From Photobacterium lutimaris (GTDB lineage Bacteria; Pseudomonadota; Gammaproteobacteria; Enterobacterales; Vibrionaceae), in NCBI RefSeq assembly GCF_003025555.1, contig NZ_PYMH01000001.1, positions 248,001-312,000 on the forward strand: DNA of 64,000 bases. Reading direction: 5' to 3'. The notes below the pieces were generated by a model that was not told where the DNA came from, searched no databases, and was given only the letters and a program-made list of their open reading frames with translations. Made by a program: the position numbers and the translations under genes. The stretch's first letter is position 1. The number at the start of each line of letters is the position of its first letter. Below, one piece after another: positions 48,776 through 57,920 of the stretch.

Positions 48776-50134
48776 ATGCCCGGTTCAAATGTCTCAGTTT
48801 TCGACTCAACCCTATACTCTCCACTATTTACCCAACATGAAATGAAGGGGATATGGTCTGACGATAACCTTATCCAATCTTGGCTAACCTTTGAAATCAC
48901 AATAGCCAGAGTTCAGGCCATACAGGGGCTCATCCCACAGCAAGCCGTTGTGTCTATAGAGGCGGTCTGTAATGCCAGCAATATCGATTGGCCTCGCTTG
49001 GCGCAAGATACCCAAACCGTTGGTATGGCGATCAAACCTTTGGTTGATCAATTGACAGAGCAGGGCGATGATCACGTTAAGAAATACCTGCATTGGGGCT
49101 GTACCACCCAGGATTTGCTTGATACCAGCTTGGCAATGCGGGTAAAACAAACGCTGGACTTGGTGCGCACTCAGCTAGTTAGCTTGGGCAATCAACTTGA
49201 AAAAATGGCTATTGCCCATAAGCACACCGTGATGGTCGCGCGAACCAATTCGATGGATGCCCTACCGACAACGTGGGGGTTGCAGGTAAGTAGTTATCTT
49301 CAGGAAATAACTCGCCACATTGTGCGCCTTGATAATCTGTACCCTAGGGCAACTACCGGCATGTACGGCGGGGCGGTGGGGAATTTGTCATCCATTGGCC
49401 CACAGGGACTGGCTGTCCGTAAGGGGCTATTTGCTGAACTTGGCCTGACAGAGCCGAAAGGTTTGGGGAATGCCAGTTTGGATAACATTGCCGAGTTGAT
49501 CCAGTTCTTTGCATTGGTGCACGGTACCCTGTGCCGAATCGCCAACGATACCGAAACCATGGGACGAGCCCCCATGGCTGAAGTGCGAGAAGGCGAATCA
49601 GGAGGAGGTTCGAGTACCATGCCGCACAAAGCCAACCCGCGTGCAGCCAATATGATCCAAACCCTGTCACGTATGGGCTGGATGTACGCCAGCAGTGCGC
49701 CGAACCTGATGGATCAGCATGATGTGCGTTCTGCCTCAATGCGGGTATTGAACTGGAGTCTGGTGCCGGAGTCGTCATTGGCGGTCTCCACGGCATTAGA
49801 GCGGGCCCAGCGGCTGGTAGCCAACCTTGTTGTCAACAAGCCGCGGATGCGTGACAACTTCGAGGCCTCCCGCAACTTTATCATGTCGGAAGCGGTGATG
49901 ATGAAAGTGGCCGATAAAGTCGGCCGAGGTGAAGGATATAGCAAAGTCAAAGCGGCCATTGCTAACGCGCATGATACCGGCAGCCTGGCAGATGTACTTA
50001 AGCTGGACGGTGAGGTTTCAGCTATTTTGTCGCCAGACGAGATTGATGACGCTTGCAACCCGCAGCTTTACCTCGGTTGCAATGATGCACTTATCGACGA
50101 GACAGTTGCGCAATATCGACAACTGCTGAGTTAG
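48776..50134 (+). CDS. Fumarase/aspartase-superfamily lyase, 3-carboxymuconate cycloisomerase-like
   Basis: Cytosolic homotetrameric lyase or cycloisomerase. About 452 residues; TAGGA lies eight bases before ATG 48776, though ATGs at 48767 and 48770 are possible. Superfamily signature GGSSTMPHKANP (about 277-288, Ser base loop) and the LHWGCTTQDLLDT segment (about 102-114) are present, with the C-terminal domain as in PcaB or adenylosuccinate lyase-like proteins. No pca or purine gene is adjacent, so the substrate is open. A terminator follows. Confidence 0.85.
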   Translation: MPGSNVSVFDSTLYSPLFTQHEMKGIWSDDNLIQSWLTFEITIARVQAIQGLIPQQAVVSIEAVCNASNIDWPRLAQDTQTVGMAIKPLVDQLTEQGDDHVKKYLHWGCTTQDLLDTSLAMRVKQTLDLVRTQLVSLGNQLEKMAIAHKHTVMVARTNSMDALPTTWGLQVSSYLQEITRHIVRLDNLYPRATTGMYGGAVGNLSSIGPQGLAVRKGLFAELGLTEPKGLGNASLDNIAELIQFFALVHGTLCRIANDTETMGRAPMAEVREGESGGGSSTMPHKANPRAANMIQTLSRMGWMYASSAPNLMDQHDVRSASMRVLNWSLVPESSLAVSTALERAQRLVANLVVNKPRMRDNFEASRNFIMSEAVMMKVADKVGRGEGYSKVKAAIANAHDTGSLADVLKLDGEVSAILSPDEIDDACNPQLYLGCNDALIDETVAQYRQLLS

Positions 50135-50171
50135 TTTGCGTTGCGCGAATCTGACCTCTAATCCTCCTCAG

Positions 50172-50198
50172 AGCGAGTGTGCTTACACTCGCTTTTAT
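50172..50198 (+). terminator. Terminator after the lyase gene
   Basis: Perfect 9-bp stem AGCGAGTGT (50172-50180) with ACACTCGCT (50185-50193), loop GCTT, then TTTATTT. Confidence 0.9.
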
Positions 50199-50341
50199 TT
50201 GCCATATCAAGGCAACACTCTACCCTTATTGTTTATGGCATAAGACTTTTCACTGACGCATATTACTAGCCAGCTAGGTTATTTACATATCGCTCATTTT
50301 CCCGAGCTTCAATTTGCGTGATGTACACCACAGTTATTGAT

Positions 50342-50363
50342 TTTTAGAGTTATTACTCTAAAA
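50342..50363. promoter_or_regulatory. 22-bp perfect palindrome upstream of the export operon
   Basis: Arms TTTTAGAGT and ACTCTAAAA around TATT, centred about 55 bp before the TolC-type start at 50407. There is no T-run on the downstream side and it sits at promoter distance, so an operator for a dimeric repressor (TetR or MarR kind) is likely. No regulator gene lies next to it. Confidence 0.55.
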
Positions 50364-50406
50364 TTAGCACATCAAGCCAAATAACAGGCATATAGGTATT
50401 TTCACA

Positions 50407-51861
50407 ATGAAATTAACGCCAGCTGCTGTGCTCACCTGCTGGGCGATGGTGGTTATACCGGCATCTGCAGGTGCCAATAACATTATTGTTAATAACCCAC
50501 ATGGCGCTTCCTTTAGTACCGAGACTGCACCTTCGGCTCAACATCTGGTCAGTTTCCTCGATGCTTGGCAGGTTGTGGTTAGCCAAAATGATGGCCTTGC
50601 TGCTGAGCGTGCCAACATTGAGCGCCGCCAAAACATGCAAGATGCCGCGCGGGATTTGTATCTACCCTCCATCAGCGCAACGGCGAAGTACACCCGGCTC
50701 GATAAGCCGGTAGAAATTAAACCTTCCGATTTAATAGATAGTATGCCCATAGGTGGTGTTGTCCCTACTTTGCCACTTATCGACCAGCTTTTTACATCCC
50801 AGCTGACTAAGCGGGAGGTGTTCACCAGCTCGATTCGAGCTGTATGGCCGATTTTTACCGGTGGACGTATCACCGCGGCGCAGGATATAGCGAAAGGCCA
50901 AACTGAAGAAGCAACCCAATTGCTTGCCATGAAGCAGCAGGCAACCTTTGAGGATCTCTCCAAGTTCTATTTTGGTGTTGCCTTGACCCAGCAGGTTCTG
51001 GACACGCGTATCGAGGTTGAAAACGGGCTGAAACAGCACTTTGAGCGCGCGCAAAAATTAGAGCAGCAAGGTCAAATCGCTAAAGTTGAGCGCCTACAGG
51101 CGCAAGCCTCTTACGATAAAGCACGGGTCGATCGCCAGAAAGCCCAGCGAGATATGGAAATTGCCCAAGTTGCATTGACTAAACTGTTGAAAGTAGAGGC
51201 GCCTGCTGTGCCGAGCTCTTCACTGTTTGTGAACCCGTCGCTTCCTCCCATGTCTGCGTTTATCGATAAGACATTAGCGGGCTATCCGGGCTTGCAACTT
51301 CTGGATGCCAAGAAGAAACAAGCTCAGGGTTTGATGGCGGCAGAAAAGGGTAAATATTACCCAGAAGTGTACCTTTACGGTAACTACAACCTCCATGAAG
51401 ACGATACGCTTGCAGCCAAAACGGCGCCGGATTGGGCGATTGGCGTAGGGGTGAATATTCCACTTCTCGACAGCTCTGGCCGCTCAGGCAAAGTGAAAGC
51501 GGCACACAGTGCCGTCACCCAAGTGAACTACCTTCGAGCACAAGCCGAGCAAGATCTCACGGTACTGGTCGAGAAAACCTACCGAGAGGCGATGCAGTCT
51601 TTAGAAGAATATAACGGGTTAGCATCAAGCTTGGAGCTTGCCAAAGAAAATGTCAGTTTGCGCGAAAAAGCCTTTAGCCAAGGTCTGTCTACGTCATTGG
51701 ACGTTGTTGACGCTGAACTGTATCTGGCCAGCGTGAAAACGCAGCGAGCCGCTGCTGCTTATCAATATGTTATCTCTTTGGCTCGCTTGTTGGCAGTCAG
51801 CAGTGAAATCAATAATTTTAAACAATATCAGCAATATCAAGGGTTAGAGGTTCAGTCATGA
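50407..51861 (+). CDS. TolC-family outer membrane efflux protein
   Basis: Outer-membrane channel of a four-gene export operon. The 484 residues carry a signal peptide (1-22, cleavage after ASAGA), two OEP repeats and long helices (LAIDV-like AEDAQRxxxAA pattern; ERANIERRQNMQDAARD near 60-76; STSLDVVDAELYL near 420-432). Its stop overlaps the next start by 4 bp (ATGA). A perfect palindrome lies upstream. Ribosome site is weak. Confidence 0.92.
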   Translation: MKLTPAAVLTCWAMVVIPASAGANNIIVNNPHGASFSTETAPSAQHLVSFLDAWQVVVSQNDGLAAERANIERRQNMQDAARDLYLPSISATAKYTRLDKPVEIKPSDLIDSMPIGGVVPTLPLIDQLFTSQLTKREVFTSSIRAVWPIFTGGRITAAQDIAKGQTEEATQLLAMKQQATFEDLSKFYFGVALTQQVLDTRIEVENGLKQHFERAQKLEQQGQIAKVERLQAQASYDKARVDRQKAQRDMEIAQVALTKLLKVEAPAVPSSSLFVNPSLPPMSAFIDKTLAGYPGLQLLDAKKKQAQGLMAAEKGKYYPEVYLYGNYNLHEDDTLAAKTAPDWAIGVGVNIPLLDSSGRSGKVKAAHSAVTQVNYLRAQAEQDLTVLVEKTYREAMQSLEEYNGLASSLELAKENVSLREKAFSQGLSTSLDVVDAELYLASVKTQRAAAAYQYVISLARLLAVSSEINNFKQYQQYQGLEVQS

Positions 51862-52847
51862 GAAACGGCAAATCAAGTGCGAAGGTGTTCGCTGCTGCTG
51901 TGTCAGTTACCGCTGTGGTTGGATGGCTGGGCTATCAGTTTTGGTTAGCCTATCAACCAGCGCCTATTCGTATGCAGGGCCAAATTGAAGCCCAGCATTA
52001 CAACATTTCTTCCAAGGTACCGGGTCGTATCGCTCAAGTGCTGGTACGCAAGGGCGATAAGGTGGCGAAAGGGGATTTGATTTTCACGCTATCGAGCCCG
52101 GAAATTGATGCCAAGCTTGAGCAGGCCCGTGCCGGCGAGCAGGCTGCCGATGCGATGTCACAGCAGGCACAAGCCGGTGCTAGGGAGCAGGAAATCGCTG
52201 CAGCGCAAGACCAATGGCAGAAAGCCAAAGCCGCCGCGACCTTAAGGCAAAAAACGTATCACCGGGTGGATAACCTTTACAAAGAAGGGGTGATGGCAGA
52301 GCAAAAACGCGATGAAGCCTATACCCAATGGCAAGCAGCACGTTACACCGAGCAAGCTGCCTATCAGATGTACACCATGGCTAAAGAAGGGGCGCGGGTA
52401 GAAACCAAGCGTGCTGCAGCGGAAAAAGTCCGTATGGCTGCGGGGGCGGTGGCTGAAGTCGAAGCTTATGCGGCCGATACTCAGATCGCCAGTTGGTTTG
52501 ATGGTGAAGTAAGCCAAGTGCTTTTGCATGAAGGTGAGCTAGCACCTCAAGGTTTCCCCGTCGTGAGCGTTGTGGATATGGACGATGCCTGGGCGGTGTT
52601 CAATGTTCGCGAGGATAACCTTAAACACTACCAACAAGGCACCGAGTTTACAGCAAGAGTACCGGCGCTGGGTGAGCAGGCATACACCTTCAAGGTGACA
52701 CATGTTGCTGTGATGGGTGATTTTGCCACATGGCGTACAACAGATGCGGCGCAGGGTTTTGATATGCGTACGTTTGAGGTAGAAGCCCACCCAACAGAAC
52801 CGGTGGCAGGACTTCGTGTCGGTATGAGTGTGATTGTAAGCGAATGA
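51858..52847 (+). CDS. HlyD-family membrane fusion protein
   Basis: Periplasmic adaptor joining the ABC-2 permeases to the TolC-type channel. 329 residues: membrane anchor about 10-30, first lipoyl half (ARxKGxI-like IEAQHYNISSKVPGRIAQVL, about 43-62), coiled coil about 85-205, second half IASWFDGEVSQVLLHEGEL, and a beta-barrel with WAVFNVREDNL. The layout is that of YbhG/YhiI proteins. It overlaps both neighbours by 4 bp, so translation is coupled throughout. Confidence 0.92.
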   Translation: MRNGKSSAKVFAAAVSVTAVVGWLGYQFWLAYQPAPIRMQGQIEAQHYNISSKVPGRIAQVLVRKGDKVAKGDLIFTLSSPEIDAKLEQARAGEQAADAMSQQAQAGAREQEIAAAQDQWQKAKAAATLRQKTYHRVDNLYKEGVMAEQKRDEAYTQWQAARYTEQAAYQMYTMAKEGARVETKRAAAEKVRMAAGAVAEVEAYAADTQIASWFDGEVSQVLLHEGELAPQGFPVVSVVDMDDAWAVFNVREDNLKHYQQGTEFTARVPALGEQAYTFKVTHVAVMGDFATWRTTDAAQGFDMRTFEVEAHPTEPVAGLRVGMSVIVSE

Positions 52848-53989
52848 TGATTCAACTCGCTCGTGAATGGCGACTGATCCGCAATGAGCGCTGGCTGTTG
52901 TCAATGACAACATGGCTGCCCTTGATGCTGTTCGCAATCATTTGGGGGATCTTCTCAGCAGGTATCGCCAGAGACTTACCGATAGGTGTGGTCGACTTGG
53001 ACCACAGCCAAGTATCGCGACAGCTGATACGTTATTACGATGCTAATCCAACTCTGGCGGTCTCCAAAGCCTATACCTCGGTGGCAGAGGGGAGCCACGC
53101 TCTCCGAGGCGGAGATATTTATGCGCTGGTGGTGATACCAACCAATTTGGAGCAAGACACTAAGTTGGGGAAATCACCGACGGCGACTGTGTTTTATAAC
53201 AGCCAGTTTGTGCTGATTGGAAAATTGGTGAACTCTGCGGTTTTGCAGGCTCAGGGCACCCTGAACGCACAAATCGATACCATGAGAAATATGGTTTCTG
53301 GGAGCCGAGTTCCCCAGCAAGCTCTAGGACTGGCTGTTCCGGTCACAAACCAGATCACGCCGCTGTATAATACCAATAGCCATTATGGCCAATTTTTGGT
53401 GTCGGCCACGATTCCGGCTATTTGGCAAATCGCGATAGTGATCACCACGATTATGGCTTTGTCGGCAGAGCAGCGAAGTGGAGGACTTAACGCTTGGTTG
53501 GGGACAACGCCCAACAGCCACTTAATGGGTAAGATCATCCCCTATACCCTGCTGTTCTTGATCCAAGGGCTTATTTTCCTTGTGGCTCTGTATGGGGTAC
53601 TGGGTTGGCCAATGCATGGGCAGTGGTGGATTCTGTTATTGGCCCAGTTGCTAATGGTGCTGGCATGCCAAGGTGTGGCCTGCCTGTTCTATTTGTTTAC
53701 CCTTGATGCGACCAAAGCCATGAGTTTGGCTGCTGGCTTTACCGCCCCGGCTTTTGCCTTTGTGGGGGTGACCTTCCCCGCAACAGATATGCCTACCTTT
53801 GCGTTGGCATGGCGGGCTATGCTGCCAGCGAGCCATTATTTGGATGTCCAGTTACATCAAGTAAACCATGGAATGACCGCTCTACAAGCAATGCCGCAAC
53901 TGCTGTGCCTGTTGGCTTTTCTGAGCACCTGGGTGCTGGCGACTTGGCGAGTAAACGTATTAAGCACAAAGCATGAGGGGGGCATATGA
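52844..53989 (+). CDS. ABC-2 type transporter permease, first subunit
   Basis: Inner-membrane permease of the ABC2_membrane_3 kind. The 381 residues have one N-terminal helix (about 20-42), a periplasmic domain (about 45-175; PIGVVDLDHSQVSRQLIRYY) and a block of five helices (about 180-375). YhhJ/YbhR-type permeases have this layout. It starts at ATG 52844, within the stop of the HlyD gene, and overlaps the second permease by 4 bp. No ATP-binding protein is encoded in the operon, which such permeases need. Confidence 0.9.
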   Translation: MMIQLAREWRLIRNERWLLSMTTWLPLMLFAIIWGIFSAGIARDLPIGVVDLDHSQVSRQLIRYYDANPTLAVSKAYTSVAEGSHALRGGDIYALVVIPTNLEQDTKLGKSPTATVFYNSQFVLIGKLVNSAVLQAQGTLNAQIDTMRNMVSGSRVPQQALGLAVPVTNQITPLYNTNSHYGQFLVSATIPAIWQIAIVITTIMALSAEQRSGGLNAWLGTTPNSHLMGKIIPYTLLFLIQGLIFLVALYGVLGWPMHGQWWILLLAQLLMVLACQGVACLFYLFTLDATKAMSLAAGFTAPAFAFVGVTFPATDMPTFALAWRAMLPASHYLDVQLHQVNHGMTALQAMPQLLCLLAFLSTWVLATWRVNVLSTKHEGGI

Positions 53990-55152
53990 GTTGGCGTTCA
54001 TTGTTTAAGTTTGAACTCAAGGCCATTTTCACCAACCCATCGATTTTGTTCACTGTGTTTGGCGGGGTACTGATTTACTCGTTCCTCTATCCGTTGCCCT
54101 ATACCAACCAGCTGCCGCGAGAACAGCATATTGTGGTGGTCAATTTGGATCAGTCGGAATTAGGGCGCAAACTCGAGCGCATGGTTGATGCGACGCCGCA
54201 GGTGATGATCACCGCGCGGGCAGAGTCGATTGACGCGGCCAAAACGTTGGTGAATCAAGGTGCAGCCCAAGGACTGTTGGTGATCCCAAAGGACTTTCAG
54301 CGAGACGTCTTGCTCGGTAAAAGTCCAACCTTGGCCTATGGTGGTGATGCCGCATATTTTCTAGTGTATGGCACTATTGCAGAAGGGATAGCAACCGCTG
54401 CGGGGACGTTGGGGGCAACGGTAAAAATAACCCGTATGGTAATGGCGGGTAGCGATCTGACACTGGCTGCTGAGCATTACACGGCGATTAAGCTCAATGC
54501 CCAGCCGGTGTTCAACCCGACAATGGGTTACGTGAACTATGTGGTACCGGCCGTCTTTGTATTGATCCTTCACCAGACACTGTTGATTGCAGTAGGTTTG
54601 CTGGGTGGCGGACAAAATGAGTACCTGCGGGCGGGTCAAAGTGGCTACTGGCTGCATTATCCAGCCAGGCGGGTGGTGCTTGTCCGTGGCATAGTGTTTA
54701 CCCTTATCTACTTACCTTTAGTGATGTATTACTTTGGGTTCAGTTTCAGCTATTACCATATCAGCCGATTAGCGTCGATCATGGACTTGGCTATGATCAC
54801 TATGCCATTTTTGTTGGCCGTGATCTTTTTGGGGATGATTCTGGGCCAGTTAATCCCAAGGCGAGAGTTGGCAACGGTGGTGGTCTTGTTGAGTTCGCTG
54901 CCGTTGGTTTTTTCGACAGGGTTTATTTGGCCCGTTGAAATGATCCCGGCACCGATAACATGGCTCGCGCAATTTGCGCCATCAACACCGGCGATTAATG
55001 CTTTTTTGCGCATTAATCAAATGGGGGCTGACTTTGACCAAGTGCTGTCCTTGTGGGGGCAACTATGGTTACAAGCCGTTGTTTATGGTGTTATTGCAGC
55101 AAGGCTAATGCTAAAAGTTAAACGCAAAAATAAGCTGGCGATTGAACGGTAA
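53986..55152 (+). CDS. ABC-2 type transporter permease, second subunit
   Basis: Paralogue of the preceding permease: 388 residues with an N-terminal helix (about 20-40), periplasmic domain (HIVVVNLDQSELGRKLERMV, about 48-67) and five C-terminal helices (about 180-375). The two probably form a heterodimer. A strong terminator starts five bases after the stop, so the operon ends here without an ATPase gene. Confidence 0.9.
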   Translation: MSWRSLFKFELKAIFTNPSILFTVFGGVLIYSFLYPLPYTNQLPREQHIVVVNLDQSELGRKLERMVDATPQVMITARAESIDAAKTLVNQGAAQGLLVIPKDFQRDVLLGKSPTLAYGGDAAYFLVYGTIAEGIATAAGTLGATVKITRMVMAGSDLTLAAEHYTAIKLNAQPVFNPTMGYVNYVVPAVFVLILHQTLLIAVGLLGGGQNEYLRAGQSGYWLHYPARRVVLVRGIVFTLIYLPLVMYYFGFSFSYYHISRLASIMDLAMITMPFLLAVIFLGMILGQLIPRRELATVVVLLSSLPLVFSTGFIWPVEMIPAPITWLAQFAPSTPAINAFLRINQMGADFDQVLSLWGQLWLQAVVYGVIAARLMLKVKRKNKLAIER

Positions 55153-55156
55153 GTCA

Positions 55157-55192
55157 AAAGAGTGCGACTATTTTTAGTCGCACTCTTTATTT
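55157..55192. terminator. Bidirectional terminator after the export operon
   Basis: Perfect 14-bp stem from 55157-55170 with 55175-55188 (AAAGAGTGCGACTA and its complement), loop TTTT, then ATTTGAT. It also ends the convergent gene at 55212. Confidence 0.92.
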
Positions 55193-55211
55193 GATAGGGG
55201 GGATTTTCCTA

Positions 55212-55844
55212 CTACTCGACTTTAACCAAAATACTTGAGTCAGTGTGAGAAACAGACTGACCATAAATATCCAATAGTGTGGTTTGCGAATAAGTTAGCT
55301 TGTCATTATCGATATGAATGCTCATCGTGAAGTCTGTGGTTTTCGCGTTTTCTGTCATGAAGTTTGATTCAGCGATTCCACGGTCAGATGCTACCAGCGT
55401 CATTTGATCACCAGCCGCACCTTCGGCGGTAACACAGGTGTTCCTTGGTACACAAAATGAGTTATACACTTTTTGGTTAGCTTTATCATAGACAAAGTAG
55501 CCACGCTGATCGTGGAATTTCGAATCATCCGTTTTACGGAAAACTTCCTGCTTGTAATACAGTGCAACAAGGTACTGCTCACTGGCATTAGTGGCATCTG
55601 CAGCCACTTCAAAGGTAATGGTTTCATAGAAAGGTGTGACGGCGGGTGAACCAGCTAGTACATTTAAGTCTTTCTGGGCTGGTGCAATATCGACACCGCC
55701 AGCATCGGCAGAAATCCAGGTCCCGACCAACTGGGCGAGTGGACCGAAGTCCATACCATCGATAACTGTGTTTTGATTATCATCAGCAAAAGCGGGTAGA
55801 GATAAAGCCGCCGATACGCCAAGAGCAATAATTGTGTTTTTCAT
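55212..55844 (-). CDS. Exported nitrobindin-like heme-binding beta-barrel domain protein
   Basis: A 210-residue exported protein: signal peptide 1-20 (cleavage after AFA), then a domain with LAQLVGTWISADAGG (about 36-50), YETITFEV, HDQRGYFVYDKANQKVYNSF and IAESNFM, a strand order that fits small beta-barrels of the nitrobindin/THAP4 or lipocalin-like kind (GTWxGxG start). Two cysteines (SFCVPRNTC) are six residues apart and probably form a disulfide loop. The family match is tentative and heme binding cannot be shown. It stands alone. Confidence 0.7.
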   Translation of the reverse strand: MKNTIIALGVSAALSLPAFADDNQNTVIDGMDFGPLAQLVGTWISADAGGVDIAPAQKDLNVLAGSPAVTPFYETITFEVAADATNASEQYLVALYYKQEVFRKTDDSKFHDQRGYFVYDKANQKVYNSFCVPRNTCVTAEGAAGDQMTLVASDRGIAESNFMTENAKTTDFTMSIHIDNDKLTYSQTTLLDIYGQSVSHTDSSILVKVE

Positions 55845-56092
55845 TTTGAGCTTCCTTTTGATTTTTTATTTGAGATGAATTCATTCTTGTTATGGCGGTT
55901 ACTTTACATGAATTAATGCTGGCTAATTATTGATCTGTGTTAATTATTGTTTTTGTAGATAATATTCTGCGCTCTCATATGTAATAAAGGAATGCTGCAG
56001 GAATGATTCCTTACATTTTGACGTATGGCGAAATATTTTGTGAGGTTAAAGTCGATAGGAATGGGTAGAGGGGAATAATACTTGAGTGTTAG

Positions 56093-56122
56093 TAAAAGCC
56101 ATCCAAGCGAGAGATGGCTTTA
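56093..56122 (-). terminator. Terminator for the lipoprotein gene at 56138
   Basis: Stem AAAGCCATC (56095-56103) with GATGGCTTT (56113-56121), 9-base loop; read on the minus strand it ends in GGCTTTTACT. Confidence 0.75.
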
Positions 56123-56137
56123 TAGTTTGGTCTGTTG

Positions 56138-56965
56138 CTAGAATAATTCGACTTCGATTATTTGAGTAGAAGTGGCAAATATTGAAATATTTTTGCTAGA
56201 TAGATCTGTGTTAATACTTTCTGATTTCGATGAGAAAAAGACTTCAACGGAACAGGTGCTAAACTCTGTTTTCAAATCGTCAATATTTGTGTCGAAAAGC
56301 AATGCGATATTTTTGTGGTAATCGTCAGTGAGCATCCCTTCACCATCGCGAGAGTCGATATGTTTTGCGAGTGCCGTTATATCATCAACATTATATTTGC
56401 ATATGAGGCTTTCTAAAATATATTCATAGGTGTGGTTGGCGCTCTTATCAAGAGTGATTGAAACCTCTTCACCATTTACTGTGCCCGAAGCACCAAAAGT
56501 TTGTGGCAGTGAGTCTAGGCTTCCCTCTGAGACAAATTCATCGTTTCTGGTATATCTAAATTCATAACTGCTGGCATTATTGGGCAGGGTATAACTGTAA
56601 CTGGTGCCAAAATTAATTGAAAAATCTTCAGTTAGTGTGACCTTTTTACCATCAGCGAAGAGCTCAATTTTATCCTTGTGATCAATGAATAACCCTTTCT
56701 GCGGGTTGCTATAATTGTATATTTTGGTCGTACCGTAAACCGAGTGATCACTGCTGTCGACAGTGATGTTCGTATTGAAATTCAATTGACTGGTATTGTG
56801 GCCGCTGCTTGCTTCTGAGTTTTGGGTTGTTGCAGGAAGACTAATGACACTGCCAGCGTTTGCCGTGTTGTCGTTAGTCCCTTCGCTTCCTCCTCCACCG
56901 CCGCCACAGGCAGTAATGAATAAGACAGGTAATGAAGCAATTAAGCCTTTTGATAATGTATTCAT
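56138..56965 (-). CDS. Lipoprotein of unknown function
   Basis: I do not recognise the 275-residue product. A lipobox FITAC puts the lipid Cys at residue 20, followed by six glycines and an Asn/Thr/Ser-rich linker, a tether seen on outer-membrane lipoproteins of Vibrio and Shewanella. The rest is polar and beta-rich (STTKIYNYSNPQKG, SYSYTLPNNASSYEF) with two late cysteines (LICKYN and FSTCSVEV). No enzyme motif. The gene is AT-richer than its neighbours. Confidence 0.75.
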   Translation of the reverse strand: MNTLSKGLIASLPVLFITACGGGGGGSEGTNDNTANAGSVISLPATTQNSEASSGHNTSQLNFNTNITVDSSDHSVYGTTKIYNYSNPQKGLFIDHKDKIELFADGKKVTLTEDFSINFGTSYSYTLPNNASSYEFRYTRNDEFVSEGSLDSLPQTFGASGTVNGEEVSITLDKSANHTYEYILESLICKYNVDDITALAKHIDSRDGEGMLTDDYHKNIALLFDTNIDDLKTEFSTCSVEVFFSSKSESINTDLSSKNISIFATSTQIIEVELF

Positions 56966-57180
56966 CTAAGTCCCTTTTGTTGATACCCTTATCTAAATAT
57001 CAATACTAGCAGCCGCTAAAATGCATTTAACTGCTTGGTGTTTATTACGGTTTTATTTTCATGAAGTGCCTCGAAACTTTGCAAAATAGCAGCGGTAAGC
57101 ACTAGGTGGACTTCACAAATCAATAAGCGCAGGAGCAGGAATTGAGTGTATTTTGACTGAATGATAAAAGGTTGAGCGAA

Positions 57181-57204
57181 GGATGAAATAACACCATTTC
57201 ATCC
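57181..57204 (-). terminator. Hairpin downstream of creA
   Basis: Perfect 9-bp stem GGATGAAAT (57181-57189) with ATTTCATCC (57196-57204). Read on the minus strand only TTC follows, so its strength as a terminator is uncertain. Confidence 0.55.
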
Positions 57205-57221
57205 CTCAATACTATACTAAT

Positions 57222-57698
57222 TTATTCTACTGCAGTGGGCGCTTGATAAGCCTTGGTGCCCCATAATGGAACAGTTGAAAGGCTATGTTTGAAACTTCCC
57301 TCAGTTTCTTTAGTCGTGTAAGACAAGTAGAGCAGAGTTTGGCTATCAGCATCATAGATCCGTCTTACCTTCATCGTTTTGAAGAAGATACTCTTCGACT
57401 TTTTAAAGACCACTTCACCCGATTTTGACTTGTCAATTTGAGCGATCATTTCAGGGGTAATATCACCTGTTTGACGGCAGGAAATAGAGCTGTCACTTGG
57501 ATCGGCAAGGCTTAAATTAGCTTCGACAGAGGCGATATGACAAGTGACACCTGTCACGACATCATCTTTTAAATGGCCGATTTTTATGTCCTTCATGGTG
57601 AACATACCCAGCGAGACATCTCCGACTTCGTCTCCAGAGCAACCGCTTAACATCGTAGAAGCAGCAAGCAGTCCAGCCAGCAGTAATTTGGATTTCAT
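57222..57698 (-). CDS. creA: CreA family protein, lipoprotein form
   Basis: A 158-residue exported protein of the CreA family (function unknown; not catalytic). The start at 57698 is set by GGAGAA upstream. Family segments are clear: VTCHIASVEANLSLADPSDS (like the enteric VTCYVSRAK region), SISCRQTGDI, GEVVFKKSKSIFFKTMKVRR and RIYDADSQTLLYLSYTTK. Unlike the enteric protein, which has an ordinary signal peptide, this one has a lipobox LSGC (Cys20), so it is probably outer- or inner-membrane-anchored. Confidence 0.92.
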   Translation of the reverse strand: MKSKLLLAGLLAASTMLSGCSGDEVGDVSLGMFTMKDIKIGHLKDDVVTGVTCHIASVEANLSLADPSDSSISCRQTGDITPEMIAQIDKSKSGEVVFKKSKSIFFKTMKVRRIYDADSQTLLYLSYTTKETEGSFKHSLSTVPLWGTKAYQAPTAVE

Positions 57699-57859
57699 TA
57701 TTATTTCTCCATCATTTTTTACCATGATAGCAGCAACTTGACGCTAATTTCTAATTCCGATAATAGATAGCCGTCATTATTCTAATCGCAACATGCGGGT
57801 TTGTGCTTCATCATATCGTCGTAATTCGCTCATTTTTTTGCCGTAAAAGTGCCACGGTT

Positions 57860-57877
57860 CGGTCATCTGCCTGTTTC
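57860..57877 (+). promoter_or_regulatory. Possible PhoB box upstream of olsF
   Basis: CGGTCAT-CTGC-CTGTTTC resembles the CTGTCAT-N4-CTGT(A/C)A(C/T) repeat: 6 of 7 and 5 of 7 matches with correct 4-base spacing. It ends 44 bp before the start codon. Ornithine lipid synthesis is phosphate-starvation controlled in Vibrio cholerae. Weak by itself. Confidence 0.35.
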
Positions 57878-57920
57878 ATAATTTTCATTCACTTGTTGAA
57901 TGAATAGACAGGAAAAAAGC

